From: an uncultured Collinsella sp.
GTDB taxonomy: Bacteria; Actinomycetota; Coriobacteriia; Coriobacteriales; Coriobacteriaceae
Assembly (NCBI GenBank): GCA_900545075.1
Contig: UQXT01000034.1
Span: 1-20,031, forward strand
Direction: 5' to 3'
Length of the DNA stretch: 20,031 nucleotides
Shown: positions 8,078-14,609 of the stretch, piece after piece
Numbering within the stretch: the stretch's first letter is position 1
How the letters are laid out: the number at the start of each line of letters is the position of its first letter
Made by a program: the position numbers and the translations under genes
Notes under the pieces: generated by a model
Database searches by the model: none
What the model saw: only the letters and a program-made list of their open reading frames with translations
What the model was told of the DNA's origin: nothing

Positions 8078-9802
8078 CTACGAGCGCAGTGTAATTTTAT
8101 CGCGCAGTGACTTGAGGTCTTCGGTGACGGTGCGGTCTTCCTGGATCATCTTCTGGACCTTTTTGTAGCTCGTGCTGACGGTCGAGTGGTTGCGGTTGCC
8201 AAATTCGGCGCCCACCGCCGTGGTCGTCATCTCGCACATCTCGATGGCCAGGTAGATAGCGATATGGCGCGCTTTGGCGATATTGGCGTTGCGACGCGGG
8301 CCGATGAGCTCCTCGTGTGTCACGCCGTACTGCTCTTCGATGACGGACTGAACCGTCTGGACGTTGATCTTTTTGGCCGATGTGTCGAAGTACTGGCTGG
8401 CGATGGCGTCGATATCGTCAAAGGTGAGCTCCCCGCCCTCGCGCTCGCGGTCACCCGCCTCGCCGGCGCAGCGCTCGCAAAAGCTCTCGAGTTCGCGGAT
8501 GTTGGTGCCCGAGACCTCGGCCATGTGTTTAAAGTGTTCGTCGGTCAGGTGCCCGCCGTCGCCCCCATAGGCCGCCAGCAGCGAGTCGTCGCCTGCCTCG
8601 GGGGCGGCGACGATGGTGTTCTCGTAATAGCGCTGCAAGATCTTGTATTTCATCTCGTAGCTGGGCTCTGCAACCAGGCAGAGCATGCCGGCGTTGAAGC
8701 GGCTGGTCAGACGCTCGTCCATGCTTAGGTCCTTGGGGGCGCGGTCTGCCGCGATGACGACCTTCTTGTTGTTGCGGATGAACTCGTCCATGAGCTGGAA
8801 AAAGTAGTCCACGCTCGCGCGCTTGCCGATGATGTTTTGGATGTCATCGATGATGAGCACGTCCACGCCGTGGTACGCCTGCATGATGGGAGCGTTGCTC
8901 TTCTTTTGACGGTCGAACTCGGTCATCAGGTCGTCCAGATATGCCTGGGAGTTGGCATACTTGACCTTGATCTCGGGCGACTTCTCGGCGAGCTCGTTTT
9001 TGATGGCAAGCAGCAGGTGCGTCTTGCCCAGGCCCGATTTGCCGTAGATGAACAGCGATGTGCATGTGCCGCGCTCGTCCGCGAGGGCGGCAAACTTGAG
9101 TGCCGAGCGATAGGCATGGCTGTTTTCGGGGCCGTAGACAAAGTTCTCAAAGGTAAATTTTGAGTTCGCGGCGAGCGGGGCTCCATCCGTATTCTGCTCG
9201 GCCGGCACGGTCGGTGCTGGCATGGGTGAGGTGGGGGTCGCGGCTTGCGTGGATTTAGTCGGCGCCCCGCCCTTCATCTGGTTCATCATGCGACGAAAAT
9301 CGTCGGCCGAGAGCGTGTTTTTGATTGCAATGCCCGAATCCGCGCCCGCCGCTGCGTCGTGAGCGATGGGCATGTGCGTGACGGGCGCGTTCGTTGGCGT
9401 CGCCGCCGCGGTCGGCAACGGTGCCATGGTTTCACGGGAAACATCGCTGTGCTGGTGCTCGACCGTCGACGCGTCGCCTGCGGAGGCCGGCACCGCCGGG
9501 GAAGCAGCGGGAGCCGTGGCGGGCGCCGTGGCGGCAGCGGATTCCGTCGCTGCGCCTTGCGGTGCCACGATGTCGAGCGCGATCGGTGCAAAGGCGATTT
9601 CTTCCAGATAGGCCTCAATAGTCGGCTGATGCTTTTTGAGCTGCGCGATGGCAAAGCGCGAGGGGGCCTCGATCGTGAGCGTATCTTCGGTCAGGCTTAT
9701 GGCGCGCGATTGCCCCAGCATGTTGATGAGGCGTGCATCTTGGCCGTCGCGCTGGCAAAAGGCGATGGCATCCCCCAGGATGATGCTTGCTTCCTCGTCC
9801 AC
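8078..9802 (-). CDS. dnaA: Chromosomal replication initiator DnaA
   Basis: DnaA is the AAA+ initiator that binds boxes at oriC and opens the duplex. The product is 574 residues, longer than usual because domain II (about 82-213) is a long Ala/Pro/Thr-rich linker. Domain I is about 1-80. Domain III has Walker A GKSGLGKT (254-261), Walker B VLIIDD (315-320) and the SRF motif (367-369). Domain IV spans about 480-574. Its signature helix reads FGNRNHSTV (534-542) where the family usually has FGGRDHTTV, so Asn536 and Asn538 replace Gly and Asp in the base-contacting segment. The start is GTG with GGGAGA upstream, 15 bases after the stop of the preceding ATPase gene, so the two are probably one transcript. 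A parS-like sequence lies within the linker-coding part. Gene identity is certain. Confidence 0.97.
   Translation of the reverse strand: MDEEASIILGDAIAFCQRDGQDARLINMLGQSRAISLTEDTLTIEAPSRFAIAQLKKHQPTIEAYLEEIAFAPIALDIVAPQGAATESAAATAPATAPAASPAVPASAGDASTVEHQHSDVSRETMAPLPTAAATPTNAPVTHMPIAHDAAAGADSGIAIKNTLSADDFRRMMNQMKGGAPTKSTQAATPTSPMPAPTVPAEQNTDGAPLAANSKFTFENFVYGPENSHAYRSALKFAALADERGTCTSLFIYGKSGLGKTHLLLAIKNELAEKSPEIKVKYANSQAYLDDLMTEFDRQKKSNAPIMQAYHGVDVLIIDDIQNIIGKRASVDYFFQLMDEFIRNNKKVVIAADRAPKDLSMDERLTSRFNAGMLCLVAEPSYEMKYKILQRYYENTIVAAPEAGDDSLLAAYGGDGGHLTDEHFKHMAEVSGTNIRELESFCERCAGEAGDREREGGELTFDDIDAIASQYFDTSAKKINVQTVQSVIEEQYGVTHEELIGPRRNANIAKARHIAIYLAIEMCEMTTTAVGAEFGNRNHSTVSTSYKKVQKMIQEDRTVTEDLKSLRDKITLRS
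9428..9443. other. Degenerate parS-like site inside dnaA
   Basis: GGTTTCACGGGAAACA matches the parS consensus TGTTTCACGTGAAACA at 14 of 16 positions; the differences are the outermost base and one central base. It lies in the domain II linker-coding part of dnaA, where it encodes VSRET. ParB binding is inferred. Confidence 0.5.
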
Positions 9803-9817
9803 TGTCTCTCCCGTTCT

Positions 9818-11170
9818 TTAGCTCTGAGCTCGCACGCGAGCGGCGCCGAGTTCGGTCAGATGGTATTTCTGGCCATGCTTGATGACCAAGCCGGCCTGCG
9901 CCAAGTCATTGAGCGTGCGTGACCAAGTGGGGGCCGAGTTTCCAAACGCCCTCGCCAGATCGGTTGCACCGCACGCTTGATTTTGCGCCAGATAGCCCAG
10001 CGCGGCGTTGCCGCGATCGCTTACGAACACGTCCGGTTGTGGCTGCGCATGCTGATTTGCTGCATTAGGATACATCATTTGAGCTGCTGGTTGTTGAGAA
10101 CTCTGCATCGGTGGCATTTGCTGTTGAAAACTTTGAGGCCACTGTTGGTAAGGCTGCGGAGGCATCTGCTGGGCCCAGGGGTTGTACTGCTGCTGCGGCA
10201 TCTGCTGGTACGGCTGCTGATATCCTTGCTGGTACTGCTGCGGGAACTGCTGGCCGTACCCCAGTGGCGGCATCTGCTGATATGGATATCCTTGTTGGTA
10301 CGGCTGATAGCCCATTTGCTGGCCACCCGGTGCGCCCGTCGCCTGCTGCATTGCTGCTGCATCCTGATCCGCCAGCGGCACGGCCTCTGGCATGCTTGGC
10401 GGCATCGACATCGATGCCGCTTGGGGTTCTTGTGTAGGAGGCATTCCGGGCTGCTGCATCTGTCCCACGGTGGGCTGCATCTGCTGCGTTGCCATGGGCT
10501 GCTGCGCAAAAGCTCCCGGCAGGGGATATGTGGGCTGCTCCGTCTCGGGCCGCACGGCAGCGCCGCGTCCGCCGGCACGCTCGATTTCCTGCACGCGTTT
10601 AGGGTTCAGGCTTACCGTAACCACGGTGCCGTTGCCCATGTTGTCCTCGATGGATACGGCACCGCCGGCGTTTTCCAAATACTCCTGCACCATGGGAAAC
10701 CCTGCTCCGGTTCCACGGATATAGCGCTTCATCTTGCTGTTTGCGTTGGTAACGCCAAAGTCGAAAGCACGTTCCTTGTCGTCGATGCCGGGTCCTTGGT
10801 CAGCAAAGCGGATGGTGTCTCCGCCGTCCAGAATCGAGATGATGGGCTCGGCAAAGTGTGCGTGGATAAAGTTTTCGACAATCTCGCGGATGACCATGAG
10901 CGAGATATGGCCACCTTGTTCTTTCATGCACTGGTAGACGGTGTTGGTCGTCTCTTCCAAATACGTGCGGACATCTTGCGGATCAATGACGATCACCCGC
11001 GGTGTCGACAGCATGTCGTCATAGACGGCGATGCGCGCGGCGTACATGGCTTTTGGCGCCTGCGTGGTCGTCTGCTCGCCTTCCGCACGCTCTTCGCGCA
11101 CGCCGGTGATGTGCTCGTTGTCGGGTGCCGGGTCTCCGGAATCGACCATGGTGTAAAAGTCGTCAGACAT
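9818..11170 (-). CDS. Uncharacterised GHKL ATPase - PQ-rich linker - winged-helix protein
   Basis: This 450-residue protein has three parts. Residues about 65-190 form a histidine-kinase-type (GHKL) ATPase domain like anti-sigma factors: N-box REIVENFIHAHF (95-106, Asn100), G1 DQGPGI (124-129) and G2 GTGAGF (153-158). There is no phospho-acceptor histidine domain or membrane segment, so it is not a standard sensor kinase. Residues about 212-380 are a low-complexity Pro/Gln/Tyr/Met-rich linker with repeated YQQ and QQMPP units, surely disordered. Residues about 385-450 look like a winged-helix DNA-binding domain (GATDLARAFGNSAPTWSRTLNDL, then LVIKHGQKYHLTELG). The ATG has only a weak GAAAG upstream. 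It is placed between rpmH and dnaA and probably shares the dnaA transcript, so a role in controlling initiation or dnaA expression is plausible but inferred. I do not recognise a named gene. Confidence 0.85.
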   Translation of the reverse strand: MSDDFYTMVDSGDPAPDNEHITGVREERAEGEQTTTQAPKAMYAARIAVYDDMLSTPRVIVIDPQDVRTYLEETTNTVYQCMKEQGGHISLMVIREIVENFIHAHFAEPIISILDGGDTIRFADQGPGIDDKERAFDFGVTNANSKMKRYIRGTGAGFPMVQEYLENAGGAVSIEDNMGNGTVVTVSLNPKRVQEIERAGGRGAAVRPETEQPTYPLPGAFAQQPMATQQMQPTVGQMQQPGMPPTQEPQAASMSMPPSMPEAVPLADQDAAAMQQATGAPGGQQMGYQPYQQGYPYQQMPPLGYGQQFPQQYQQGYQQPYQQMPQQQYNPWAQQMPPQPYQQWPQSFQQQMPPMQSSQQPAAQMMYPNAANQHAQPQPDVFVSDRGNAALGYLAQNQACGATDLARAFGNSAPTWSRTLNDLAQAGLVIKHGQKYHLTELGAARVRAQS

Positions 11171-11413
11171 GCCGCTCGCAATCTTTCAAAAGGTTTCGAA
11201 CAAATAGTAGCTCACCGTGCAACGTTTCTCATCTTTCGACAATTTTTCAAAACTTGTTGAAAACTTTGGAAAATGGGCGAAAAGTTCTCAACATTGCCAA
11301 CATGACCTGTTGAAAACTCGATGAAATATCGTGAAAGGTTGCCATGAGGCGCAAATTTCGGTTGTGCTTATGGGGGAACCGTGTGAACTGCGCAACCTTT
11401 TACCTTTGATTTC

Positions 11414-11443
11414 TTGACATTTGAACATTGATTTCCCTACAAT
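11414..11443 (+). promoter_or_regulatory. Sigma-70-type promoter of rpmH
   Basis: A perfect -35 box TTGACA (11414-11419) and a good -10 box TACAAT (11438-11443) are separated by 18 bases. Transcription would start near 11450, about 65 bases before rpmH. It probably serves rpmH, rnpA, yidD and further genes. Confidence 0.8.
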
Positions 11444-11469
11444 CTTCAAGCTCACGTGTCTATATCTGC

Positions 11470-11487
11470 GTCCGCGTCCCCGCGGAC
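11470..11487 (+). promoter_or_regulatory. GC-rich hairpin in the rpmH leader
   Basis: GTCCGCG (11470-11476) pairs perfectly with CGCGGAC (11481-11487) around the tetraloop TCCC. It lies between the predicted transcript start and the rpmH Shine-Dalgarno AGGAGG (11502-11507). No T-tract follows, so it is not a terminator. It could affect mRNA stability or regulation. Confidence 0.45.
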
Positions 11488-11515
11488 ACTCGAAATGCAG
11501 CAGGAGGAACTTAAG

Positions 11516-11650
11516 ATGAAGCGTACGTATCAGCCTAATAAGCGTAAGCGTGCCAAGACCCATGGCTTCCGTGCCCGTATGGCCACTAAGGGTGGTCGTG
11601 CCGTGCTCGCCCGTCGTCGCGCCAAGGGCCGCAAGCGTCTCACTGTCTAG
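11516..11650 (+). CDS. rpmH: 50S ribosomal protein L34
   Basis: A 44-residue, very basic protein beginning MKRTYQPNKRKRAKTHGFRARM, the hallmark of L34. It is a structural protein of the large ribosomal subunit that binds 23S rRNA. The ATG at 11516 has AGGAGG eight bases upstream; a longer in-frame reading from 11456 would run through the promoter and leader and is not used. It is the first gene of the rightward cluster, with a strong promoter upstream, and rnpA follows after 20 bases, the order found in most bacteria. Confidence 0.97.
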   Translation: MKRTYQPNKRKRAKTHGFRARMATKGGRAVLARRRAKGRKRLTV

Positions 11651-11670
11651 CAGCGATACACACATCTCGC

Positions 11671-12009
11671 ATGAAGACTATTAAGTCTCGGCAAGATTTC
11701 GAGCATGTGTTCAGTCAGGGGCGTCGTTTCAATCACCCTCTGATTCGAATGACCATATGTGAATCGGTTGGCGAAGGCGACTCCGGAAGGGTCGCCTTCG
11801 TTGGTGCTAAGCGACTCGGTTGTGCCGTCGTGCGCAACCGATCTAAGCGTGTGATGCGCGAGGCCGCCCGCAGCTGCGGATTTCCCGTTGCGGGTTATGA
11901 CATCATCTTGTTTGCAACTCCCAAGACGAGGGTTTCCTCGCCGCAGGAGATGGACAAGGCGTTGCGTTCGCTTATGAAGCGCGCCGGCGTTGCCGGGGAG
12001 GAGCGATGA
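11671..12009 (+). CDS. rnpA: Ribonuclease P protein component
   Basis: RnpA is the protein subunit of RNase P, which with its catalytic RNA removes the 5' leader of tRNA precursors. The 112 residues include the RNR motif KRLGCAVVRNRSKRVMREA (48-66), the RNA-binding signature of the family, and an aromatic-rich N-terminal segment. The length is normal. No clear Shine-Dalgarno precedes the ATG, only 20 bases after the rpmH stop, so translation may depend on rpmH. Its stop overlaps the yidD start in an ATGA junction. Confidence 0.95.
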   Translation: MKTIKSRQDFEHVFSQGRRFNHPLIRMTICESVGEGDSGRVAFVGAKRLGCAVVRNRSKRVMREAARSCGFPVAGYDIILFATPKTRVSSPQEMDKALRSLMKRAGVAGEER

Positions 12010-12230
12010 GCAATCACGTTTTGCGACGTGTTGCCATCGCTCCTATTCGCATATATCAACAGGTTATTTCGCCCTTATTGCCTGACGCCTGCATTTATTA
12101 CCCAACGTGCTCGCAATATGCCGTTCAGGCGATTGAGAAGTACGGTGTTTTGAGAGGCTGCTGGCTTGCCGTGAGGCGCATCGCTCGCTGCAATCCCCTG
12201 CACGTCGGCGGTTATGACCCTGTGCCCTAG
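12006..12230 (+). CDS. yidD: Membrane protein insertion efficiency factor YidD
   Basis: A 74-residue protein of the YidD (HlyA-like, DUF37) family, a small membrane-associated protein that helps YidC-dependent insertion. Family features are PDACIYYPTCSQYA (26-39), with Cys29 and Cys35, then RRIARCNP (57-64, Cys62) and the terminal GGYDPVP. An amphipathic N-terminal stretch, VAIAPIRIYQQVISP, probably attaches it to the membrane. The ATG overlaps the rnpA stop by four bases with GAGGAG just upstream, showing translational coupling. yidC follows after 29 bases. Confidence 0.95.
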   Translation: MSNHVLRRVAIAPIRIYQQVISPLLPDACIYYPTCSQYAVQAIEKYGVLRGCWLAVRRIARCNPLHVGGYDPVP

Positions 12231-12259
12231 CGGGCACTCGCTATCGGAGGAAAACTTAC

Positions 12260-13030
12260 ATGTGGGATTGGATCGTTAACATCCTTTTCGAGCTGCTCAA
12301 GCTCATCCAGACCTTTGCGGTCGACTGGGGCCTGTCCATCATCATCCTGGTGGTCATCATCCGTCTGCTGCTGACGCCGCTCATGCTCAAGTCGACCAAG
12401 TCGACGGCTCGCATGCAGGTGCTGCAGCCCAAGATGCTCGAGATCCAGGAGCGCTATGCCGACGATCCCCAGCGTCAGGCCGAGGAGATGCAGAAGTTCT
12501 ACAGCGAGAACAAGTTCAACCCCATGGCTGGCTGTCTGCCGCTGCTGATTCAGATGCCTATCCTGTTCGCCCTGTTTACATTGCTGCGCAACCTGCCGCA
12601 GTACTTTAACGACGGCACGTTCTCGTTCTTCAACATCCTGCCCGACCTGACCACCACGCCGAGTGCTTCCTTTGCCGATGGCTTTATGGTTGCACTGCCT
12701 GCGCTGGTTTGCCTGATCCTGTTCGCCGTCCTGACCCTGATTCCGCAGCTCTATATGTCGCGCAACCAGACCGGCCAGCAGGCTCAGAGCATGCGTATGA
12801 TGGCCGTTGTCATGACGGTCATGATGCTTTGGATGGGCTGGAGCCTTCCCGTTGGTGTTCTGCTGTACTACGACGTCTCGTCTGCTTGGCAGGTTATCCA
12901 GCAGATTTTTGTGACGCAGAAGGTCATCGACAAGGCGAAGGCCGATGAGGAGGAGCGTCTTAAGAACGCTCCGCTGCAGGTTGAGGTCACTCGTCGAGAG
13001 AAGAAGCCGCGCCCGCACAAGAAGAAGTAG
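12260..13030 (+). CDS. yidC: YidC/Oxa1-type membrane insertase
   Basis: YidC inserts and folds membrane proteins, alone or with SecYEG. At 256 residues it is the short Gram-positive form without the large periplasmic domain of the E. coli protein. Hydrophobic segments lie near 22-42 (with the conserved groove arginine, Arg35, in IIRLLLTP), 87-108 (NPMAGCLPLLIQMPILFAL), 141-165 and 180-215 (LPVGVLLYYDVSSAW). There is no lipoprotein-type N-terminus. The tail is strongly basic (RREKKPRPHKKK), suited to ribosome contact. The ATG has GGAGG at a spacing of nine bases. The yidD-yidC-jag order supports the assignment. Confidence 0.95.
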   Translation: MWDWIVNILFELLKLIQTFAVDWGLSIIILVVIIRLLLTPLMLKSTKSTARMQVLQPKMLEIQERYADDPQRQAEEMQKFYSENKFNPMAGCLPLLIQMPILFALFTLLRNLPQYFNDGTFSFFNILPDLTTTPSASFADGFMVALPALVCLILFAVLTLIPQLYMSRNQTGQQAQSMRMMAVVMTVMMLWMGWSLPVGVLLYYDVSSAWQVIQQIFVTQKVIDKAKADEEERLKNAPLQVEVTRREKKPRPHKKK

Positions 13031-13046
13031 TGGGATATCAATCTTA

Positions 13047-13060
13047 TTTAGGTACCTAAC
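13047..13060. repeat. 14-base repeat TTTAGGTACCTAAC, copy 1
   Basis: The core TTAGGTACCTAA is a perfect 12-base palindrome. The same 14 bases occur at 16548-16561. This copy lies between yidC and jag, 5 bases before the jag Shine-Dalgarno. It may be a regulator binding site; no regulator can be named. Confidence 0.5.
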
Positions 13061-13074
13061 TTTTGGAGTACGTT

Positions 13075-13644
13075 ATGTCTGAAGAGATCATCGAGGATAT
13101 GCTTGAGGAGGTTGCCCCGCAGGTCGCGGGCGATTATCCCGAGATTGTACAGCGTTACAAGGCTGGTGAAGAGCTGACCGATGAGGAGCTCGACACCATT
13201 GCCGATGTTGCTATTTCCATCCTGCGTTCCATCCTTTCGCACTTCGATGCGGCGAACTCACCCATCGATGAGTATGAGGGTGACGAGGGCGAGTTGATCC
13301 TGGACGTAACTGCTCCTGATCTTGCTGTTCTCATTGGCCGCCATGGACGTACCCTCGATGCTCTTCAAGTTATGTTCTCCCTGTTGGTGAGTCGCAAGCT
13401 TGGCTTTAGGTATCCGGTCGTCGTCGACGTCGAAGGTTATAAGAGCCGTCGACAGGACAAGGTTGCTTCTATGGCCCAGTCCGCTGCCGAGCGCGCTATT
13501 CGCACTCATAAAAGTGTTTCCTTGCCGCCTATGAATGCCTACGAACGTCGACTGGTTCATATTGCCCTTCGTGGTAACGATGCTGTCGACACGCATTCTG
13601 AGGGCTCTGACCCCGATCGCCATGTTGTGATTGTTGCTCGATAA
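13075..13644 (+). CDS. jag: Jag/KhpB (EloR) RNA-binding protein, KH and R3H domains
   Basis: A 189-residue protein with a KH domain (about 72-125; GRHG at 88-91 in LAVLIGRHGRTLDALQ) and an R3H domain (about 150-189; Arg158xxxHis162, ending DRHVVIVAR). Proteins of this family bind RNA with KhpA and influence cell elongation and division in firmicutes. The N-terminal ~60 residues are acidic and helical in place of the Jag_N domain of firmicute proteins. ATG at 13075 was chosen because GGAG lies six bases upstream; the TTG at 13063 would include that site. A strong terminator follows, closing the rpmH cluster. Confidence 0.93.
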   Translation: MSEEIIEDMLEEVAPQVAGDYPEIVQRYKAGEELTDEELDTIADVAISILRSILSHFDAANSPIDEYEGDEGELILDVTAPDLAVLIGRHGRTLDALQVMFSLLVSRKLGFRYPVVVDVEGYKSRRQDKVASMAQSAAERAIRTHKSVSLPPMNAYERRLVHIALRGNDAVDTHSEGSDPDRHVVIVAR

Positions 13645-13662
13645 TCTTTTCGAGTCTATGCT

Positions 13663-13694
13663 AAGGGGACGTGGTTTCCACGTCCCCTTTTTTT
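13663..13694 (+). terminator. Strong intrinsic terminator after jag
   Basis: A 12-bp perfect stem (13663-13674 with 13678-13689, AAGGGGACGTGG/CCACGTCCCCTT) with loop TTT is followed by a T-tract to 13694. It separates jag from rsmG and ends the transcription unit that begins at rpmH. Confidence 0.92.
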
Positions 13695-13739
13695 GTCAAA
13701 AGTTCTCGTTACACTGATTTTTGTCAGAAAGGAGTCGTC

Positions 13740-14477
13740 TTGTTTGTTTTAACTGATGAGCAGGCAAGCCAAATGCTGGGCCGTCTTATTTCGTATCGCA
13801 AAGACTATTCTTTGAAGGTCTCCGACGAGAGCCTTCGTGTCTGTATCAAGCATCTTGATCTTGTTCTGGAGGCCAATAAGACTACTAATCTAACGCGCAT
13901 CCTGAATGTTGATGATGCAGCCGTCCTTCATATTCTGGACTCACTTGTTTTACTGCCCTATATTGATAAAGCTCCTGAAGGTGCTTTGCTTGATATGGGT
14001 ACCGGTGCTGGATTTCCAGGTATTCCGTTGACTATTGCAAGTGGGCGAAAGGCTACCTATATCGATTCCGTTGGCAAGAAAGTAGATGCTGTTAACTCCT
14101 TTGTTAGTGCGCTTAGACTCAAGCATGCTTATGCCGTTCACGATCGTCTTGAGGAATATGCTCGATCCCATAAGAAGCAATTTGCAGTTGTGACCGCCCG
14201 TGCGCTCGCACCATTACCGGTTCTCGTTGAATATGCTTCTCCTTTTCTAAAAGATGGTGGTCTCTTTGTTATTACGAAGGGGAATCCATCTGATGAAGAG
14301 TTTCAATCTGGTATTGCTGCTGCAAAGATATGCGGCTTTACCACGCTTATGACGGACGACCTTGATTTGCCGAATGGTCTGGGTCACCGTGAATTTATTA
14401 TCCTTAAAAAGACTCGTCAGGCATCTGTTTCCCTTCCGCGTGCTAATGGCATGGCAAAAAAGAATCCGCTTGCCTAG
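13740..14477 (+). CDS. rsmG: 16S rRNA (guanine-527-N7)-methyltransferase RsmG
   Basis: RsmG (GidB) methylates G527 of 16S rRNA with S-adenosylmethionine; loss gives low-level streptomycin resistance in other bacteria. The product has 245 residues, a normal length. The SAM-binding motif is LLDMGTGAGFPG (83-94), followed by ATYIDSVGKK and TARALAPL (152-159), which are typical of the family. The start is TTG at 13740, because AAAGGAG lies five bases upstream; an in-frame ATG at 13671 sits inside the jag terminator and is rejected. The stop codon is two bases before the first parS site. Local G+C is far lower than in the gyrase genes (25 of 60 in 13921-13980). Confidence 0.94.
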   Translation: MFVLTDEQASQMLGRLISYRKDYSLKVSDESLRVCIKHLDLVLEANKTTNLTRILNVDDAAVLHILDSLVLLPYIDKAPEGALLDMGTGAGFPGIPLTIASGRKATYIDSVGKKVDAVNSFVSALRLKHAYAVHDRLEEYARSHKKQFAVVTARALAPLPVLVEYASPFLKDGGLFVITKGNPSDEEFQSGIAAAKICGFTTLMTDDLDLPNGLGHREFIILKKTRQASVSLPRANGMAKKNPLA

Positions 14478-14478
14478 A

Positions 14479-14494
14479 TGTTTCACGTGAAACA
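14479..14494. other. parS site 1 (perfect)
   Basis: TGTTTCACGTGAAACA, an exact match to the canonical bacterial parS palindrome, is the binding and loading site of ParB. It begins two bases after the rsmG stop codon. Confidence 0.95.
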
Positions 14495-14506
14495 TAATGG
14501 ATAGTG

Positions 14507-14542
14507 TCGATTGTTATGTTTCACGTGAAACATAACAATCGA
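14507..14542. repeat. 36-base perfect palindrome around the middle parS
   Basis: The 16-base parS core at 14517-14532 is flanked on each side by ten further bases of perfect dyad symmetry (TCGATTGTTA on the left, TAACAATCGA on the right). The whole 14507-14542 is self-complementary with no loop. The other two parS copies lack such symmetrical flanks. Confidence 0.95.
14517..14532. other. parS site 2 (perfect)
   Basis: TGTTTCACGTGAAACA, exact consensus, starts 38 bases after the start of site 1. It is the centre of the 36-base palindrome. Confidence 0.95.
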
Positions 14543-14555
14543 TGTCGAATCGGAT

Positions 14556-14571
14556 TGTTTCACGTGAAACA
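14556..14571. other. parS site 3 (perfect)
   Basis: TGTTTCACGTGAAACA, exact consensus, starts 39 bases after site 2 and 39 bases before the parA start. The even spacing of the three copies suggests a compact ParB nucleation site that may also regulate parAB. Confidence 0.95.
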
Positions 14572-14609
14572 TCCTCCATTCAACAGCTTTAAATACACCA
14601 GGAGGGACC

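Larger units (their letters stand above)
11171..11515. promoter_or_regulatory. Divergent intergenic region with DnaA-box-like cluster
   Basis: The 345-base spacer separates the leftward and rightward gene sets. Its left half holds TTTTCAACA twice on the minus strand (11255-11263, 11308-11316) and TTCTCAACA on the plus strand (11285-11293), with looser relatives TTTCGAACA (11194-11202) and CTTTCGACA (11233-11241). The right half carries the rpmH promoter and a leader hairpin. The dnaA-side promoter should also lie here, but I could not identify it with confidence. The cluster could be a second origin part or an autoregulatory site. Confidence 0.5.

Noticed and set aside
10080..10520. CTG/CAG-rich repetitive DNA that could be a repeat array or CRISPR
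   Set aside because: It has no regular repeat-spacer period and is explained by codons for the Pro/Gln-rich linker.
9977..11260. 427-residue open frame on the plus strand
   Set aside because: It is antisense to the ATPase gene; its Leu/Arg/His-rich sequence is the mirror of the PQ-rich linker codons.
11456..11515. Longer L34 frame starting upstream
   Set aside because: It would cover the transcript leader and hairpin; L34 begins MKRTYQP at 11516 with a good Shine-Dalgarno.
12227..13018. 263-residue open frame on the minus strand
   Set aside because: It is antisense to yidC, with no start signal and a Gln/His/Asp-rich shadow composition.
13671..13739. Longer rsmG start at ATG-like frame 13671
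   Set aside because: It overlaps the jag terminator; AAAGGAG with a five-base spacer marks the TTG at 13740.
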